In this document: piece after piece, positions 8,521-16,881 of the stretch
Position numbering within the stretch: the stretch's first letter is position 1
Layout of the letters: each line of letters begins with the position of its first letter
Assembly: GCA_016938685.1 (NCBI GenBank)
Contig: JAFGUD010000222.1
Span: 1-34,994, forward strand
Reading direction: 5' to 3'
DNA: 34,994 nucleotides
Origin: Bacteroidales bacterium
GTDB lineage: Bacteria > Bacteroidota > Bacteroidia > Bacteroidales > JAFGUD01
The notes under the pieces: model-generated
What the model was told of the DNA's origin: nothing
Databases searched by the model: none
The model's input: only the letters and a program-made list of their open reading frames with translations
Made by a program: the position numbers and the translations under genes

Positions 8521-9495
8521 TTATTTGTTTAAAATAAGTTTAAAATCTGCTATTGCAATTGCAGTAACAGCCTCGATTATGACAGGAATACGTAGAGCGA
8601 TGCAAGTGTCGTGTCTGCCTTCTATTTTGAGTGTTTCAATTTTTTTTGTTTCAAAGTTAAAAGTTTCTTGGTTTTTTCCAATGCTCGAAGTAGGTTTAAT
8701 GGCAACTTTGAAAATTATTTCATTACCATTTGAAATTCCACCGTTAATTCCTCCGGCATTGTTGGTTTTTGTTTTTCCTATTTCGTTTAAAATAAGGTCG
8801 TTATGTTCGCTCCCAGTCATTTTAGCAGATGCAAAACCGGAACCAAATTCAATTCCTTTTACTGCAGGAATTGAAAAAACAAGATGACTGATAACTGATT
8901 CAATAGAATCAAAAAAAGGTTCCCCAAGTCCAATTGGCATATTGTTAATTGTGCATTCAACAATGCCACCTATAGAGTCATTTTCTTCAATTGCTTTTTT
9001 TATAGCTTCTTCAAAGTCTTTTGAACCGCCAATTTCAGTAATTTTAGCTTTGATTTTTATTGGGGAAATAATTTTTTTTGCAATTACTCCGGCTGCAACC
9101 AATCCAAGTGTTAATCGTCCTGAAAAATGTCCGCCTCCTCTGATGTCTGTAAATCCCGAATATTTATTTTTTGCCACAAAATCAGCATGTCCGGGACGAA
9201 GATGATTTTTTAAACGGCTGTAATCTTTTGATTTTACGTTTGTATTCTTAAAAATGATTGTAATTGGCGAACCTGTTGTTTTTCCTTCAAAAATACCGCT
9301 CAATATTTCAGGAATATCGTCTTCAATTCTTGTTGTCGTTCCAGTCGAGCCGCTTTTTCGTCGTTGTAAATCAAAATTAAAATTGGTTTCTGATATTTCT
9401 ATTCCAGCCGGACAGCCATTAATAGTAATACCAACAGCTTTTCCATGTGATTCTCCGAAAATTGAAATTTTGAATATTCTGCCAAAAGAATTCAT
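8521..9495 (-). CDS. aroC: Chorismate synthase
   Basis: Chorismate synthase catalyses the last shikimate-pathway step, the anti-1,4-elimination of phosphate from EPSP to chorismate, using reduced FMN in the cytoplasm. The 324-residue sequence shows the family signatures: FGESHG near the N-terminus (about residues 13-18), the arginine-rich RRKSGSTGTTTR segment (about 45-56), ILSGIFEGKTTGSPI, RPGHADF, the glycine-rich RGGGHFSGR and, near the C-terminus, HDTCIALRIPVIIEA. It is somewhat shorter than the usual roughly 350-360 residues, mainly at the C-terminal end, which stops soon after the last signature. The ATG at 9495 leads directly into the conserved MNSFGRIFKIS start. The M24 aminopeptidase gene follows on the same strand; there is no evident functional link. 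Confidence 0.95.
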   Translation of the reverse strand: MNSFGRIFKISIFGESHGKAVGITINGCPAGIEISETNFNFDLQRRKSGSTGTTTRIEDDIPEILSGIFEGKTTGSPITIIFKNTNVKSKDYSRLKNHLRPGHADFVAKNKYSGFTDIRGGGHFSGRLTLGLVAAGVIAKKIISPIKIKAKITEIGGSKDFEEAIKKAIEENDSIGGIVECTINNMPIGLGEPFFDSIESVISHLVFSIPAVKGIEFGSGFASAKMTGSEHNDLILNEIGKTKTNNAGGINGGISNGNEIIFKVAIKPTSSIGKNQETFNFETKKIETLKIEGRHDTCIALRIPVIIEAVTAIAIADFKLILNK

Positions 9496-9568
9496 TTTTT
9501 TACAAGTTTGGTTATTGTTCGTGTATTTAAAAGAATGAGTTGTTTTTTGTTTGTCAAAAACTAAATGC

Positions 9569-9576
9569 CAAATTTA
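9569..9576 (-). promoter_or_regulatory. Possible -7 element for aroC
   Basis: Read on the minus strand this is TAAATTTG, a match to TAnnTTTG, about 70 bases upstream of the aroC ATG. No convincing TTG lies at the expected distance, so this is a partial promoter match only. Confidence 0.35.
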
Positions 9577-9691
9577 CCAATTATTATTTGTGTTTTAAAA
9601 AGTCTTGTAGAAATTATTTAAATTCTTATTTAGATTTGTTTTAAATTACTTAAATATATTATTAAACATTCATATATAAAATTACCTACAT

Positions 9692-9699
9692 TATTTTTG
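9692..9699 (+). promoter_or_regulatory. Possible -7 element for sdhCAB
   Basis: TATTTTTG matches TAnnTTTG and lies 64 bases before the sdhC ATG. No TTG is found 17-23 bases upstream, so only half of the promoter is supported. The 268-base gap between aroC and sdhC is otherwise AT-rich with no ORF. Confidence 0.4.
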
Positions 9700-9763
9700 C
9701 GACTACCTAATGTCTGACGGTTTTTAAAAACTTTAATACTCAATAACTTTATAATTAAAATAC

Positions 9764-10438
9764 ATGAAAGGATTTTTAAGTTCATCAATCGGAAAAAAGC
9801 TACTAATGAGCTTGTCCGGACTATTTTTGATAGTCTTTTTGTTGGTTCACTTAACTGTGAATATAACTATGCTATTTGACCCTATTGAAGGGAAAGTGTA
9901 CAACACAGCAGCTAATTTTATGGGAACTAACCCAATAATGAAAGTTATGGAACCAATTCTTGCTTTTGGGTTCTTTATTCATATTCTTTATGGATTTATA
10001 GTTCAGTTTAATAACTGGAAAGCAAGAGGAAATAATAAGTATGCTGTTGTTAATCAGAAAGATAGTAGTACATGGGCTTCCCGAAACATGATTTGGCTTG
10101 GGATTTTTGTTTTTGCTTTTTTAGTAGTTCATATTATTAATTACTATGCTATTTTGAAATTTGGAGAACCTCCTTCAACTCATGTTGGTGGTGTTGAAAT
10201 GCATGACACGTTCAAATTAGTTTCAGATTTATTTGCTATTTGGTGGTACGATGTAATATACATTATAGGGTTTATTGCACTTGGTTTGCATTTACATCAC
10301 GCATTATGGTCAGCTTTTCAAACTATTGGTTTAAATAACAAACTTTGGAGACGCAGACTGGAAGTTATCGGAGATATTTATACAGTAATCGTTGTTATCG
10401 GGTTTACTATTATTCCTCTTTATTTTCTTATTTTTTAA
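9764..10438 (+). CDS. sdhC: Succinate dehydrogenase/fumarate reductase cytochrome b subunit
   Basis: This 224-residue membrane anchor of complex II links succinate/fumarate chemistry to the quinone pool. The sequence shows about five hydrophobic helices with histidines placed as in the di-haem type B subunits (Wolinella/Bacillus class): LLVHLTVN in helix I, FFIHILYGF, FLVVHIINYY and LGLHLHHALWSAF. The N-terminus SSIGKKLLMSLSGLFL is typical of the Bacteroidota b558 family. Type B enzymes have a single membrane subunit, which agrees with there being no sdhD. It is first in the order C-A-B, with gaps of 22 and 38 bases, so the three form one operon. Confidence 0.93.
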   Translation: MKGFLSSSIGKKLLMSLSGLFLIVFLLVHLTVNITMLFDPIEGKVYNTAANFMGTNPIMKVMEPILAFGFFIHILYGFIVQFNNWKARGNNKYAVVNQKDSSTWASRNMIWLGIFVFAFLVVHIINYYAILKFGEPPSTHVGGVEMHDTFKLVSDLFAIWWYDVIYIIGFIALGLHLHHALWSAFQTIGLNNKLWRRRLEVIGDIYTVIVVIGFTIIPLYFLIF

Positions 10439-10460
10439 TAAACGCTAAAATTACAAAACA

Positions 10461-12416
10461 ATGATAAATTTAGATGCAAAAATTCCAAAAGGCAAACTTG
10501 CCGAAAAATGGACTAATTATAAAGAACACCAACAACTTGTTTCCCCAAATAATAAAAGAAAAATTGATATTATAATTGTTGGAACCGGTTTAGCCGGAGC
10601 ATCTGCTGCTTCTGCGCTTGCTGAAATGGGGTTTAATGTAAAAGTTTTCTGTTATCAGGATAGCCCTAGACGAGCTCATAGTATAGCAGCACAAGGTGGT
10701 ATAAATGCTGCCAAAAATTATCAAAATGACGGAGATAGTACTTACCGTTTGTATTATGATACAATTAAAGGTGGTGACTATCGCTCAAGGGAAGCTAATG
10801 TTTACAGACTTGCGGAAGTAAGTTCTAATATAATAGATCAATCTGTTGCAACAGGAGTCCCTTTTGGTAGAGAATACGGCGGTACTCTTGCTAATCGTTC
10901 ATTTGGTGGCGTGCTTGTTTCTCGTACTTTTTATGCTCGTGGTGCTACCGGACAACAATTATTATTAGGTGCTTATAGTTCTATGAACCGCCAAATAGCT
11001 CTTGGGAAAGTAGAATTATTTACTCGTTCTGAAATGATGGACGTTGTTATAGTTGATGGTCGAGCAAGAGGTATTGTTGTGCGTGACATGATAAACGGTG
11101 AAATTAAAAGTTACTTTGGACATGCTGTTGTTCTGGGAACGGGAGGATACGGAAACGTATTTTATTTATCTACAAATGCAATGGGCTCAAATGGTAGCGC
11201 TGCTTGGAAAGCGTATAAAAAAGGTGCTGCTTTTTCAAATCTTGCTTTTGTCCAAATTCACCCAACTGCTATTCCACAACATGGTGATTATCAGTCAAAA
11301 CTTACTCTAATGTCTGAAAGTTTACGTAATGATGGACGTATTTGGGTGCCTGCTAAACTTGAAGATGCCGAAGCTATTAGACTTGGACAAAAGAAAGCTA
11401 TTGATATTCCCGATGAAAACAGAGATTTTTATTTGGAAAGACGTTATCCTGCTTTTGGTAATCTTGTTCCACGTGATGTTGCTTCAAGAGCAGCAAAAGA
11501 AAGATGTGATAAAGGTTTTGGTATCGAAAATAATGCAACTAAAGAAGGTGTTTTCCTTGATTTTAAATATGCAATTGAAAGATTGGGCCAAAAAACAATC
11601 GAAGAACGATATGGAAACTTATTCCAAATGTATGAAAAAATTACCGGAGACAATCCTTACGAAACTCCGATGAAAATATATCCCGCAATTCACTACACAA
11701 TGGGTGGTTTGTGGGTAGATTATGAACTTCAATCAACATTACCCGGATTGTTTGTGACAGGTGAAGCTAATTTCTCTGATCACGGGGCAAATAGACTTGG
11801 TGCTTCTGCTCTTATGCAAGGGCTTGCTGATGGATATTTTGTGTTACCTTATACTATTCAGAATTATCTTGCAGATCAATTTAACGTTGAACGTATGCCA
11901 ACTGATTCTCCTGAGTTTAAAAAAGCAGAAGATGAAGTTAAAAGTCATATTGATAGGTTAATGAATGTAAAAGGAAAACGCTCAGTTGACTCTATTCACA
12001 GAGAACTTGGTATTATAATGTGGAATAAAGTTGGAATGGCTAGAACCGAACAAGGTTTAAAAGAAGCAATTGAAGAAATTAAAACATTGAGAAAGGAATT
12101 CTGGGAAAATGTTGAAATTCCAGGAACTACTGATACTTTAAATGTGGAATTGGAAAAAGCTAATAGAGTAGCTGATTTTCTTGAACTTGGCGAACTTATG
12201 GCTCGCGATGCTCTCAATAGAAACGAGTCTTGTGGTGGTCATTATCGACTTGAATATCAAACAGAAGAAGGCGAAGCTTTACGTAGAGATGACGAATACA
12301 TGTTTGTTTCTGCCTGGGAATATCAAGGCGAAGATAAAGAACCTGTAATGCACAAAGAACCACTTATTTTTGAAGAAACAGAAGTAAAAGTTCGTAACTA
12401 CAAAACAGCCAAATAG
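10461..12416 (+). CDS. sdhA: Succinate dehydrogenase/fumarate reductase flavoprotein subunit
   Basis: This 651-residue catalytic subunit interconverts succinate and fumarate on covalently bound FAD. The dinucleotide-binding motif is at about residues 37-65 ([20 protein letters not shown]). The flavin-linking His lies in [11 protein letters not shown] (about 73-83). Substrate- and FAD-site motifs follow: [44 protein letters not shown] and [17 protein letters not shown]. The length suits the roughly 640-670-residue type B flavoproteins. It is flanked by its cytochrome and iron-sulfur subunits. Sequence alone cannot say whether the complex runs mainly as succinate oxidase or as fumarate reductase; in anaerobic Bacteroidota the homologous enzyme reduces fumarate. 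Confidence 0.95.
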   Translation: MINLDAKIPKGKLAEKWTNYKEHQQLVSPNNKRKIDIIIVGTGLAGASAASALAEMGFNVKVFCYQDSPRRAHSIAAQGGINAAKNYQNDGDSTYRLYYDTIKGGDYRSREANVYRLAEVSSNIIDQSVATGVPFGREYGGTLANRSFGGVLVSRTFYARGATGQQLLLGAYSSMNRQIALGKVELFTRSEMMDVVIVDGRARGIVVRDMINGEIKSYFGHAVVLGTGGYGNVFYLSTNAMGSNGSAAWKAYKKGAAFSNLAFVQIHPTAIPQHGDYQSKLTLMSESLRNDGRIWVPAKLEDAEAIRLGQKKAIDIPDENRDFYLERRYPAFGNLVPRDVASRAAKERCDKGFGIENNATKEGVFLDFKYAIERLGQKTIEERYGNLFQMYEKITGDNPYETPMKIYPAIHYTMGGLWVDYELQSTLPGLFVTGEANFSDHGANRLGASALMQGLADGYFVLPYTIQNYLADQFNVERMPTDSPEFKKAEDEVKSHIDRLMNVKGKRSVDSIHRELGIIMWNKVGMARTEQGLKEAIEEIKTLRKEFWENVEIPGTTDTLNVELEKANRVADFLELGELMARDALNRNESCGGHYRLEYQTEEGEALRRDDEYMFVSAWEYQGEDKEPVMHKEPLIFEETEVKVRNYKTAK

Positions 12417-12454
12417 TTGTCAATTTACAATTAATAATTTAAAATTAGAGAGCA

Positions 12455-13213
12455 ATGTCAGAAAAAAATATAAATATAAAACTTAGAGTTTGGAGACAAA
12501 ATGGACCAAACGATGCCGGACATTTCGATAATTATGAAATGAAAGAAGTACCAACTGCTGCTTCGTTTCTTGAAATGCTGGATATTTTAAATGAAAAATT
12601 ATTATCGGAAAGTATTGAACCTATCGCATTTGATCATGATTGTCGCGAAGGAATTTGTGGAGCGTGTAGTCTTTTTATAAATGGACGTGCCCACGGACCT
12701 GACAACGCAGTCACAACATGTCAGTTGCACATGCGTAAATTTAAAGATGGTGATACAATTACTATCGAACCTTGGAGAGCAAAAGCTTTTCCGGTAATTA
12801 AAGACTTATTGGTTGACAGAACAGCATTCGATTTAATTCAGCAAGCCGGTGGTTATATTTCAATAAATACAGGAAGTGCGCCTGATGCAAACGCAATGCC
12901 TATTAATAAAGATGTTGCTGAAGAAGCTTTTGATGCTGCCGCATGTATTGGTTGTGGTGCTTGCGTTGCTACTTGCAAAAACGGCTCTGCAATGTTATTT
13001 GTCGGAGCAAAAGTTTCTCACTTAGCTTTGTTACCCCAAGGAAAAGTTGAAGCAAAAGAAAGAGCACAAAAAATGCTTGCGAAAATGGATGAACTTGGTT
13101 TTGGAAGTTGTTCAAATACAGGTGCTTGCGAGGTTGAATGTCCGAAAGAGGTTTCTATTTCTTTTATAGCTAAACTAAACAGAGAATATATTGTAGCTAA
13201 TTTAAAAGATTAA
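12455..13213 (+). CDS. sdhB: Succinate dehydrogenase/fumarate reductase iron-sulfur subunit
   Basis: This 252-residue subunit passes electrons between the flavoprotein and the cytochrome. A plant-type ferredoxin domain carries the [2Fe-2S] cysteines in [13 protein letters not shown], with a further Cys in [10 protein letters not shown]. The C-terminal domain has the cysteines for the other clusters in [19 protein letters not shown] and [15 protein letters not shown], as expected for [4Fe-4S] and [3Fe-4S] centres. It starts with ATG at 12455 after a 38-base gap from sdhA, and a strong hairpin terminator follows 18 bases after its stop, closing the operon. Confidence 0.95.
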   Translation: MSEKNINIKLRVWRQNGPNDAGHFDNYEMKEVPTAASFLEMLDILNEKLLSESIEPIAFDHDCREGICGACSLFINGRAHGPDNAVTTCQLHMRKFKDGDTITIEPWRAKAFPVIKDLLVDRTAFDLIQQAGGYISINTGSAPDANAMPINKDVAEEAFDAAACIGCGACVATCKNGSAMLFVGAKVSHLALLPQGKVEAKERAQKMLAKMDELGFGSCSNTGACEVECPKEVSISFIAKLNREYIVANLKD

Positions 13214-13230
13214 AATAGTTGAAAAAATGT

Positions 13231-13268
13231 TAAAAGCGGTTGTCTAATTAAATGATAATCGCTTTTTT
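13231..13268 (+). terminator. Rho-independent terminator of sdhCAB
   Basis: A 10-base-pair stem, AGCGGTTGTC (13235-13244) with GATAATCGCT (13254-13263), with two G-T wobbles, is followed by a run of T. It is 18 bases after the sdhB stop. Confidence 0.85.
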
Positions 13269-13272
13269 ATCG

Positions 13273-13280
13273 TATATTTG
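13273..13280 (+). promoter_or_regulatory. -7 element upstream of the alpha/beta hydrolase gene
   Basis: TATATTTG matches TAnnTTTG and lies just after the sdhCAB terminator and 17 bases before the ATG at 13298. The upstream TTG (13240-13242) is too far away (30 bases), so only the downstream half is convincing. Confidence 0.45.
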
Positions 13281-13297
13281 TTTTCAAATGTGATTTT

Positions 13298-14092
13298 ATG
13301 CCCATTAATAAAATTTTATTCAATGATATTAACATTGAATTTTCTGTTGAAGGAGAAGGTAAAGTAATTGTTCTTTTACATGGATATATGGAGTCCTTGA
13401 GTGTTTGGGAGGATTTTGGAGCAAAATTAGCCGAAAACTATAAAGTGATTTCAATAGATTTGCCCGGTCATGGTAATTCAGGAGTCATTCAAGATGTTCA
13501 TTCTATGCAAATTATGGCAGAAGTTGTTGATGAAGTAATGGTTTTTTTGCAAATAGATAAATTTACTTTGATTGGTCATTCAATGGGAGGATATGTAACA
13601 CTTGAATATTTGTCAAAATATCCTGAAAAAATAGAAGCATATTGTCTATTTCATTCTACTCCTTTTGCTGATACTGATGAAAAAAAAGAAGAAAGAGAAA
13701 GAATTGTTGACCTAATTCATCAGGGGAAAAAAGTACAGTTGGCTAAAAATCATGTAGAAAAAACATTTGCAGATAAAAATATTAATATATTTGCAGGCGA
13801 AATCGGTTTTTTGAAAGTAATAGCGGTAAATACACCCGATAATGGTATAGTAGCAGCTTTAAGAGGAATGAAAGATAGAAAAGATCATTTTGAAACAATG
13901 ATTTTATCAAAAGCGCCATCTTTGTGGATTTTTGGCAGAAAAGATAATTTTATCGGAGTTGATTCTGTTTCTAATATTCAGGTTCCTTCAAAATGCAAAA
14001 TAATTATTTTGGAAAATTCAGGTCATCAAGGATATATTGAAGAACAAAAATATAGTATGGAAGTTGTTGCAGATTTTTTAGAGCAAATTTAG
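13298..14092 (+). CDS. Alpha/beta-fold hydrolase
   Basis: This 264-residue single-domain alpha/beta hydrolase is of unknown substrate. The fold landmarks are present: oxyanion-hole HGY after strand 3 (residues 28-30), DLPGHGNS (54-61), nucleophile elbow GHSMGG with Ser95, catalytic Asp216 in FGRKDNFIG and catalytic His243 in ENSGHQGYIE. The cap region (about 125-200) is rich in Lys and Glu and gives no clue to the substrate. No signal peptide is seen, so it is likely cytoplasmic. It is monocistronic, lying between the sdhCAB terminator and a tRNA gene. Esterase, lipase-like or hydrolytic dehalogenase-type activity cannot be told apart here. Confidence 0.85.
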   Translation: MPINKILFNDINIEFSVEGEGKVIVLLHGYMESLSVWEDFGAKLAENYKVISIDLPGHGNSGVIQDVHSMQIMAEVVDEVMVFLQIDKFTLIGHSMGGYVTLEYLSKYPEKIEAYCLFHSTPFADTDEKKEERERIVDLIHQGKKVQLAKNHVEKTFADKNINIFAGEIGFLKVIAVNTPDNGIVAALRGMKDRKDHFETMILSKAPSLWIFGRKDNFIGVDSVSNIQVPSKCKIIILENSGHQGYIEEQKYSMEVVADFLEQI

Positions 14093-14222
14093 TTATATGT
14101 TTTTATTGAACACATAATTATACAAGTTTTTTAAAATCTATTGATAAAAATCATTATTTCAATAACATGTTGATTATCATTGTTTTGTGTTTTTTATCTA
14201 AACAATAAAACTTATATTTTTT

Positions 14223-14250
14223 TTTGATTAAAAAAAATTTTATACTTTCG
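14223..14250 (+). promoter_or_regulatory. Probable promoter of tRNA-Ser (and perhaps exbB operon)
   Basis: TTTG at 14223-14226, a 16-base spacer, and TACTTTCG at 14243-14250, one base off TAnnTTTG. The spacer is one base under the usual range. It ends 14 bases before the tRNA and is the only promoter-like element before both the tRNA and the genes from 14403 on. Confidence 0.45.
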
Positions 14251-14264
14251 GCAGATATTTAATC

Positions 14265-14353
14265 GGAGAAATGTCCGAGTGGCTGAAGGAGCACGCTTGG
14301 AAAGCGTGTGATCGGGTAAAACTGGTTCGTGGGTTCGAATCCCACTTTCTCCG
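14265..14353 (+). tRNA. tRNA-Ser (anticodon GGA)
   Basis: An 89-base cloverleaf. The acceptor stem is GGAGAAA (14265-14271) with TTTCTCC (14346-14352) and discriminator G. The anticodon arm is CACGC-TTGGAAA-GCGTG with anticodon GGA at 14299-14301. A long variable arm typical of serine tRNAs is present, as is the T arm GTGGG-TTCGAAT-CCCAC. The 3' CCA is not encoded. It decodes UCC/UCU. It lies 49 bases before exbB on the same strand without a terminator in between. Confidence 0.96.
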
Positions 14354-14402
14354 CAGTAACTTTAAAACTAAAAGAATACAATAACAAATAAAAAATTAAA
14401 CA

Positions 14403-15221
14403 ATGAAAAAGGTTTTAGCATTATTTGCAATTTTAGGATTTTTATTCTTAGGAGTAAATATCAGTAATGCACAGACACCACCTGATGAAGGTACTGATAC
14501 AATTGCACAAGTAGATACTAATGTTGCAGTTAATCAAAATACACCTCAAGATGACTTAGAAGTGGAAGCTGCTGATACTGAAACAGGAATTCACACAGTA
14601 CTTAAAACTAAGTTTATCGAGGGAGGTGCCGGTTTTATGGGTATTGTGCTTATCGCTCTTATTCTTGGTTTAGCAATTGCTCTTGAAAGAATTATTTATT
14701 TAACATTGGCTTCAACTGATACTACTAAATTTATCAAAAAGGTAGAAGCTGCATTAGAAAATGATGGTGTTGAAGGGGCAAAAGAAATTTGCCGTAACAC
14801 AAGAGGTCCAATTGCAAGTATATACTATCAAGGTCTTTCTAGATATGACCAAGGTGTAGAGGTTGTTGAAAAAGCCGTTTTAACTTATGGTAGTGTTCAA
14901 ATGGGGCTTCTGGAAAAAGGACTTACTTGGGTGGCATTTTTTATTGCAGTTGCACCGATGTTAGGATTTATGGGTACCGTTATTGGTATGATTTCCGCTT
15001 TCGATGCAATCGAAAAAGCAGGTGACATTAACGCCGGTCTTGTTGCAAGTGGTATTAAAATTGCGCTTTTGACTACTGTATTCGGTTTGATAGTTGCTAT
15101 TATCCTTCAAGTTTTCTACAATTATATCACATCAAGAATTGACGGAATTGTTAATAAAATGGAAGACGCATCTGTTACATTGATTGATATGTTAATGAAA
15201 CACCAACTAAAAAACAAATAA
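14403..15221 (+). CDS. exbB: MotA/TolQ/ExbB proton channel family protein
   Basis: This 272-residue inner-membrane subunit of an Exb/Tol-type motor couples proton flow to work at the outer membrane, such as TonB-dependent uptake. The N-terminus looks like a cleavable signal (residues 1-23, ending SNAQT), followed by an acidic linker. Transmembrane helices lie at about 78-98, 175-200 and 215-240, with the conserved channel region MLGFMGTVIGMISAFDAI and a second segment IALLTTVFGLIVAIILQV. An N-terminal signal plus acidic linker is common in Bacteroidota ExbB. It heads an operon with a small membrane protein (gap 3 bases) and two ExbD genes. Confidence 0.9.
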   Translation: MKKVLALFAILGFLFLGVNISNAQTPPDEGTDTIAQVDTNVAVNQNTPQDDLEVEAADTETGIHTVLKTKFIEGGAGFMGIVLIALILGLAIALERIIYLTLASTDTTKFIKKVEAALENDGVEGAKEICRNTRGPIASIYYQGLSRYDQGVEVVEKAVLTYGSVQMGLLEKGLTWVAFFIAVAPMLGFMGTVIGMISAFDAIEKAGDINAGLVASGIKIALLTTVFGLIVAIILQVFYNYITSRIDGIVNKMEDASVTLIDMLMKHQLKNK

Positions 15222-15224
15222 GAG

Positions 15225-15674
15225 ATGAATGAAAAATTAATAAAAAGAATATCTCAAATTTCCGGTTTGGCTGCTATTTCTATTTCAGTTCTTTTGGCTG
15301 TAATATATTATATTGGTGTTAGCGATACAGCTAAAGTCGATGCCAACGTTGATTTGATGATGACCTGGACTATTATTTTACTTGTTGTTATCGTCGCATT
15401 TGTGTTTCTTGTAGGACCTATCTTATCAATTTTAACTAATCCTAAATCTCTGGTTAAGGGACTTATTTCGATTGGATTATTGGTAGTAGTTTTCTTAATC
15501 GCACTTGTTTTTTCAAGTAACGACGTAAGTAAAATTGATCTAGTTAAAGAGGTGGTTAATCTGCCTCAAAAAGCAAAAATAGCTGACATTGGTATTATAA
15601 GTTTTTATATTATCACGGGTCTTACTGTTTTAGCTATTTTGGCTTCTGAAGTCAAAAATTTATTGAAGTTATAA
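15225..15674 (+). CDS. Small four-helix membrane protein of the exb operon
   Basis: This 149-residue protein has four predicted membrane helices (about residues 14-31, 45-66, 76-95 and 122-141), short charged loops and no recognised domain. The start is three bases after the exbB stop, which implies translational coupling, and it is followed by a strong hairpin terminator before exbD. An unnamed membrane protein in this position is seen in other Bacteroidota exbB-exbD operons. A role as an accessory subunit of the motor is inferred from position only. Confidence 0.75.
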   Translation: MNEKLIKRISQISGLAAISISVLLAVIYYIGVSDTAKVDANVDLMMTWTIILLVVIVAFVFLVGPILSILTNPKSLVKGLISIGLLVVVFLIALVFSSNDVSKIDLVKEVVNLPQKAKIADIGIISFYIITGLTVLAILASEVKNLLKL

Positions 15675-15676
15675 AT

Positions 15677-15705
15677 AAAAAACCAATGTTTTGCATTGGT
15701 TTTTA
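15677..15705 (+). terminator. Hairpin terminator inside the exb operon
   Basis: A perfect stem of at least ten pairs, AAAACCAATG (15679-15688) with CATTGGTTTT (15694-15703), has loop TTTTG and a T run. It lies between the small membrane protein and the first exbD, where no new promoter match is evident, so it may act as a partial terminator that lowers ExbD relative to ExbB. Confidence 0.8.
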
Positions 15706-15718
15706 AAAAGATAAGATT

Positions 15719-16363
15719 ATGGCACGTAGGTCTTTACCGGAAATAAATGCCGGTTCTATGGCAGATATCGCTTTCTTACTGTTGATTTTCTTTCTTGTTA
15801 CTACAACAATGCAAGTAGATTCTGGTATTTCCAGAAAATTACCTGCTATTGAGCCTGATGACATTGTGCATCCTCCTGTTAATGAGAGAAATGTTTATGT
15901 CGTTTTGATAAACAAGGATAATCAATTAGCTGTAAAAGGCGAACTTATGGAAGTTGAATATATTAGAGATCAGGTTAAAGAGTTTTTCACAAACCCTAGC
16001 AGGTTTGAAAATTTATCCGATCAGGTTAATGTAGAAGATAAGTTAACTACTGAGTTAAATAAAGAAAATCCGGATCAGGAAAAGATAGCCACTTATAAGG
16101 CAATAATTGAGCAGATAGGGCCGGATGTTACAATTAGTAAGGGAGTTGTTTCATTACAAAATGATAGAGGTACCACGTATGGAAAATATTTAGAGGTTCA
16201 AAATGAGATTGTTGGAGCAATAAATGATTTGAGAGATGGTATTTCTAAAGAAGTTTGGGGTAAAAAGTTTGATGAGTTGAACGGAGACCAACAGGAGTTG
16301 GTTAAGACAATTTATCCTTTTGCTATTTCTGAAGCAGAACCTAGAAGCTTAGCTAAAAAATAA
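15719..16363 (+). CDS. exbD: ExbD/TolR family biopolymer transport protein (long)
   Basis: This 214-residue single-pass inner-membrane protein is the partner of ExbB in the proton-driven motor. A short cytoplasmic N-terminus (ARRSLPEINAGSMADIAFLLLIFFLV) leads into one helix at about residues 14-30 with the conserved Asp of the ExbD family in SMADIAF (Asp16). The periplasmic part is longer than in classical ExbD (about 140 residues) and has an inserted charged region (about 95-170). A second, shorter ExbD follows 11 bases downstream; paired exbD genes are usual in Bacteroidota. It comes after an internal hairpin terminator. Confidence 0.9.
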   Translation: MARRSLPEINAGSMADIAFLLLIFFLVTTTMQVDSGISRKLPAIEPDDIVHPPVNERNVYVVLINKDNQLAVKGELMEVEYIRDQVKEFFTNPSRFENLSDQVNVEDKLTTELNKENPDQEKIATYKAIIEQIGPDVTISKGVVSLQNDRGTTYGKYLEVQNEIVGAINDLRDGISKEVWGKKFDELNGDQQELVKTIYPFAISEAEPRSLAKK

Positions 16364-16374
16364 AAAAAGTTATT

Positions 16375-16845
16375 ATGGCAAAATTTGCAAAAAAAACAAA
16401 AGGAAATGCTCCAGCTGTTTCTACAGCCTCATTACCAGACATTGTATTTATGCTTTTGTTCTTTTTTATGGTTTCTACATCTATGAAAGAGGTTACATAT
16501 AAGGTACAAATAAAGATGCCAGAAGCTAGTGAGTCAAAAAAAATAGAAAATAAATCTCTTGTTAGCTATATATACGTTGGTCCTCCTACTAAAGCTTGGG
16601 AAAATCAATATGGTACTAAGCCCGTTATTCAGCTTAATGATCAAATAGCTAAATTAGAAAACATTGCTCAGTGGGTAGAAGAAGAAAGAAGCGCCAGAGA
16701 TGAAGCTGATGTTCCAAAAATAACTTTTTCTTTAAAAGTTGATCAGGAAACAGAAATGGGAATTGTTACGGATATTAAGCAGGAATTGAGGCTTGTTCAA
16801 GCCCTGAAGATAAATTACTCAGCAAAACGAGTTGTTAGTAAATAA
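16375..16845 (+). CDS. exbD: ExbD/TolR family biopolymer transport protein (short)
   Basis: This 156-residue ExbD/TolR protein is the last gene of the operon. A Lys-rich cytoplasmic N-terminus is followed by a single helix (about residues 20-38) that includes the conserved Asp in SLPDIVFMLLFFFMV (Asp22). The periplasmic domain has the usual ExbD strands (VSYIYVGPP, ITFSLKVD) and ends in a helix followed by ALKINYSAKR. It is co-transcribed with the longer ExbD upstream, so the motor probably contains both as a heteromer (inference). A bidirectional terminator follows directly. Confidence 0.9.
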   Translation: MAKFAKKTKGNAPAVSTASLPDIVFMLLFFFMVSTSMKEVTYKVQIKMPEASESKKIENKSLVSYIYVGPPTKAWENQYGTKPVIQLNDQIAKLENIAQWVEEERSARDEADVPKITFSLKVDQETEMGIVTDIKQELRLVQALKINYSAKRVVSK

Positions 16846-16877
16846 AAAAAAGAGGTTCATTTGGACCTCTTTTTTTA
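16845..16877. terminator. Bidirectional terminator between exbD and threonine dehydrogenase
   Basis: The stem AGAGGTTC (16851-16858) / GGACCTCT (16863-16870) is flanked by an A run on the left and a T run on the right. It can therefore end transcription from both the exb operon (+) and the convergent gene at 16882 (-). Confidence 0.88.
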
Positions 16878-16881
16878 TTGA

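Noticed and set aside
8492..9538. Open frames on the + strand across aroC (8492-8887, 8942-9205, 9254-9538)
   Set aside because: They lie opposite a clear chorismate synthase and their residues match no family; they are antisense shadows.
11098..12217. Several short frames on both strands inside sdhA
   Set aside because: They lie in other frames of a well-conserved flavoprotein gene and show no domain.
14179..14206. Inverted repeat ATTGTTT / AAACAAT as terminator of the hydrolase gene
   Set aside because: The T run is in the loop instead of after the stem, and the stem is all A-T but for one pair; it is likely chance in AT-rich DNA.
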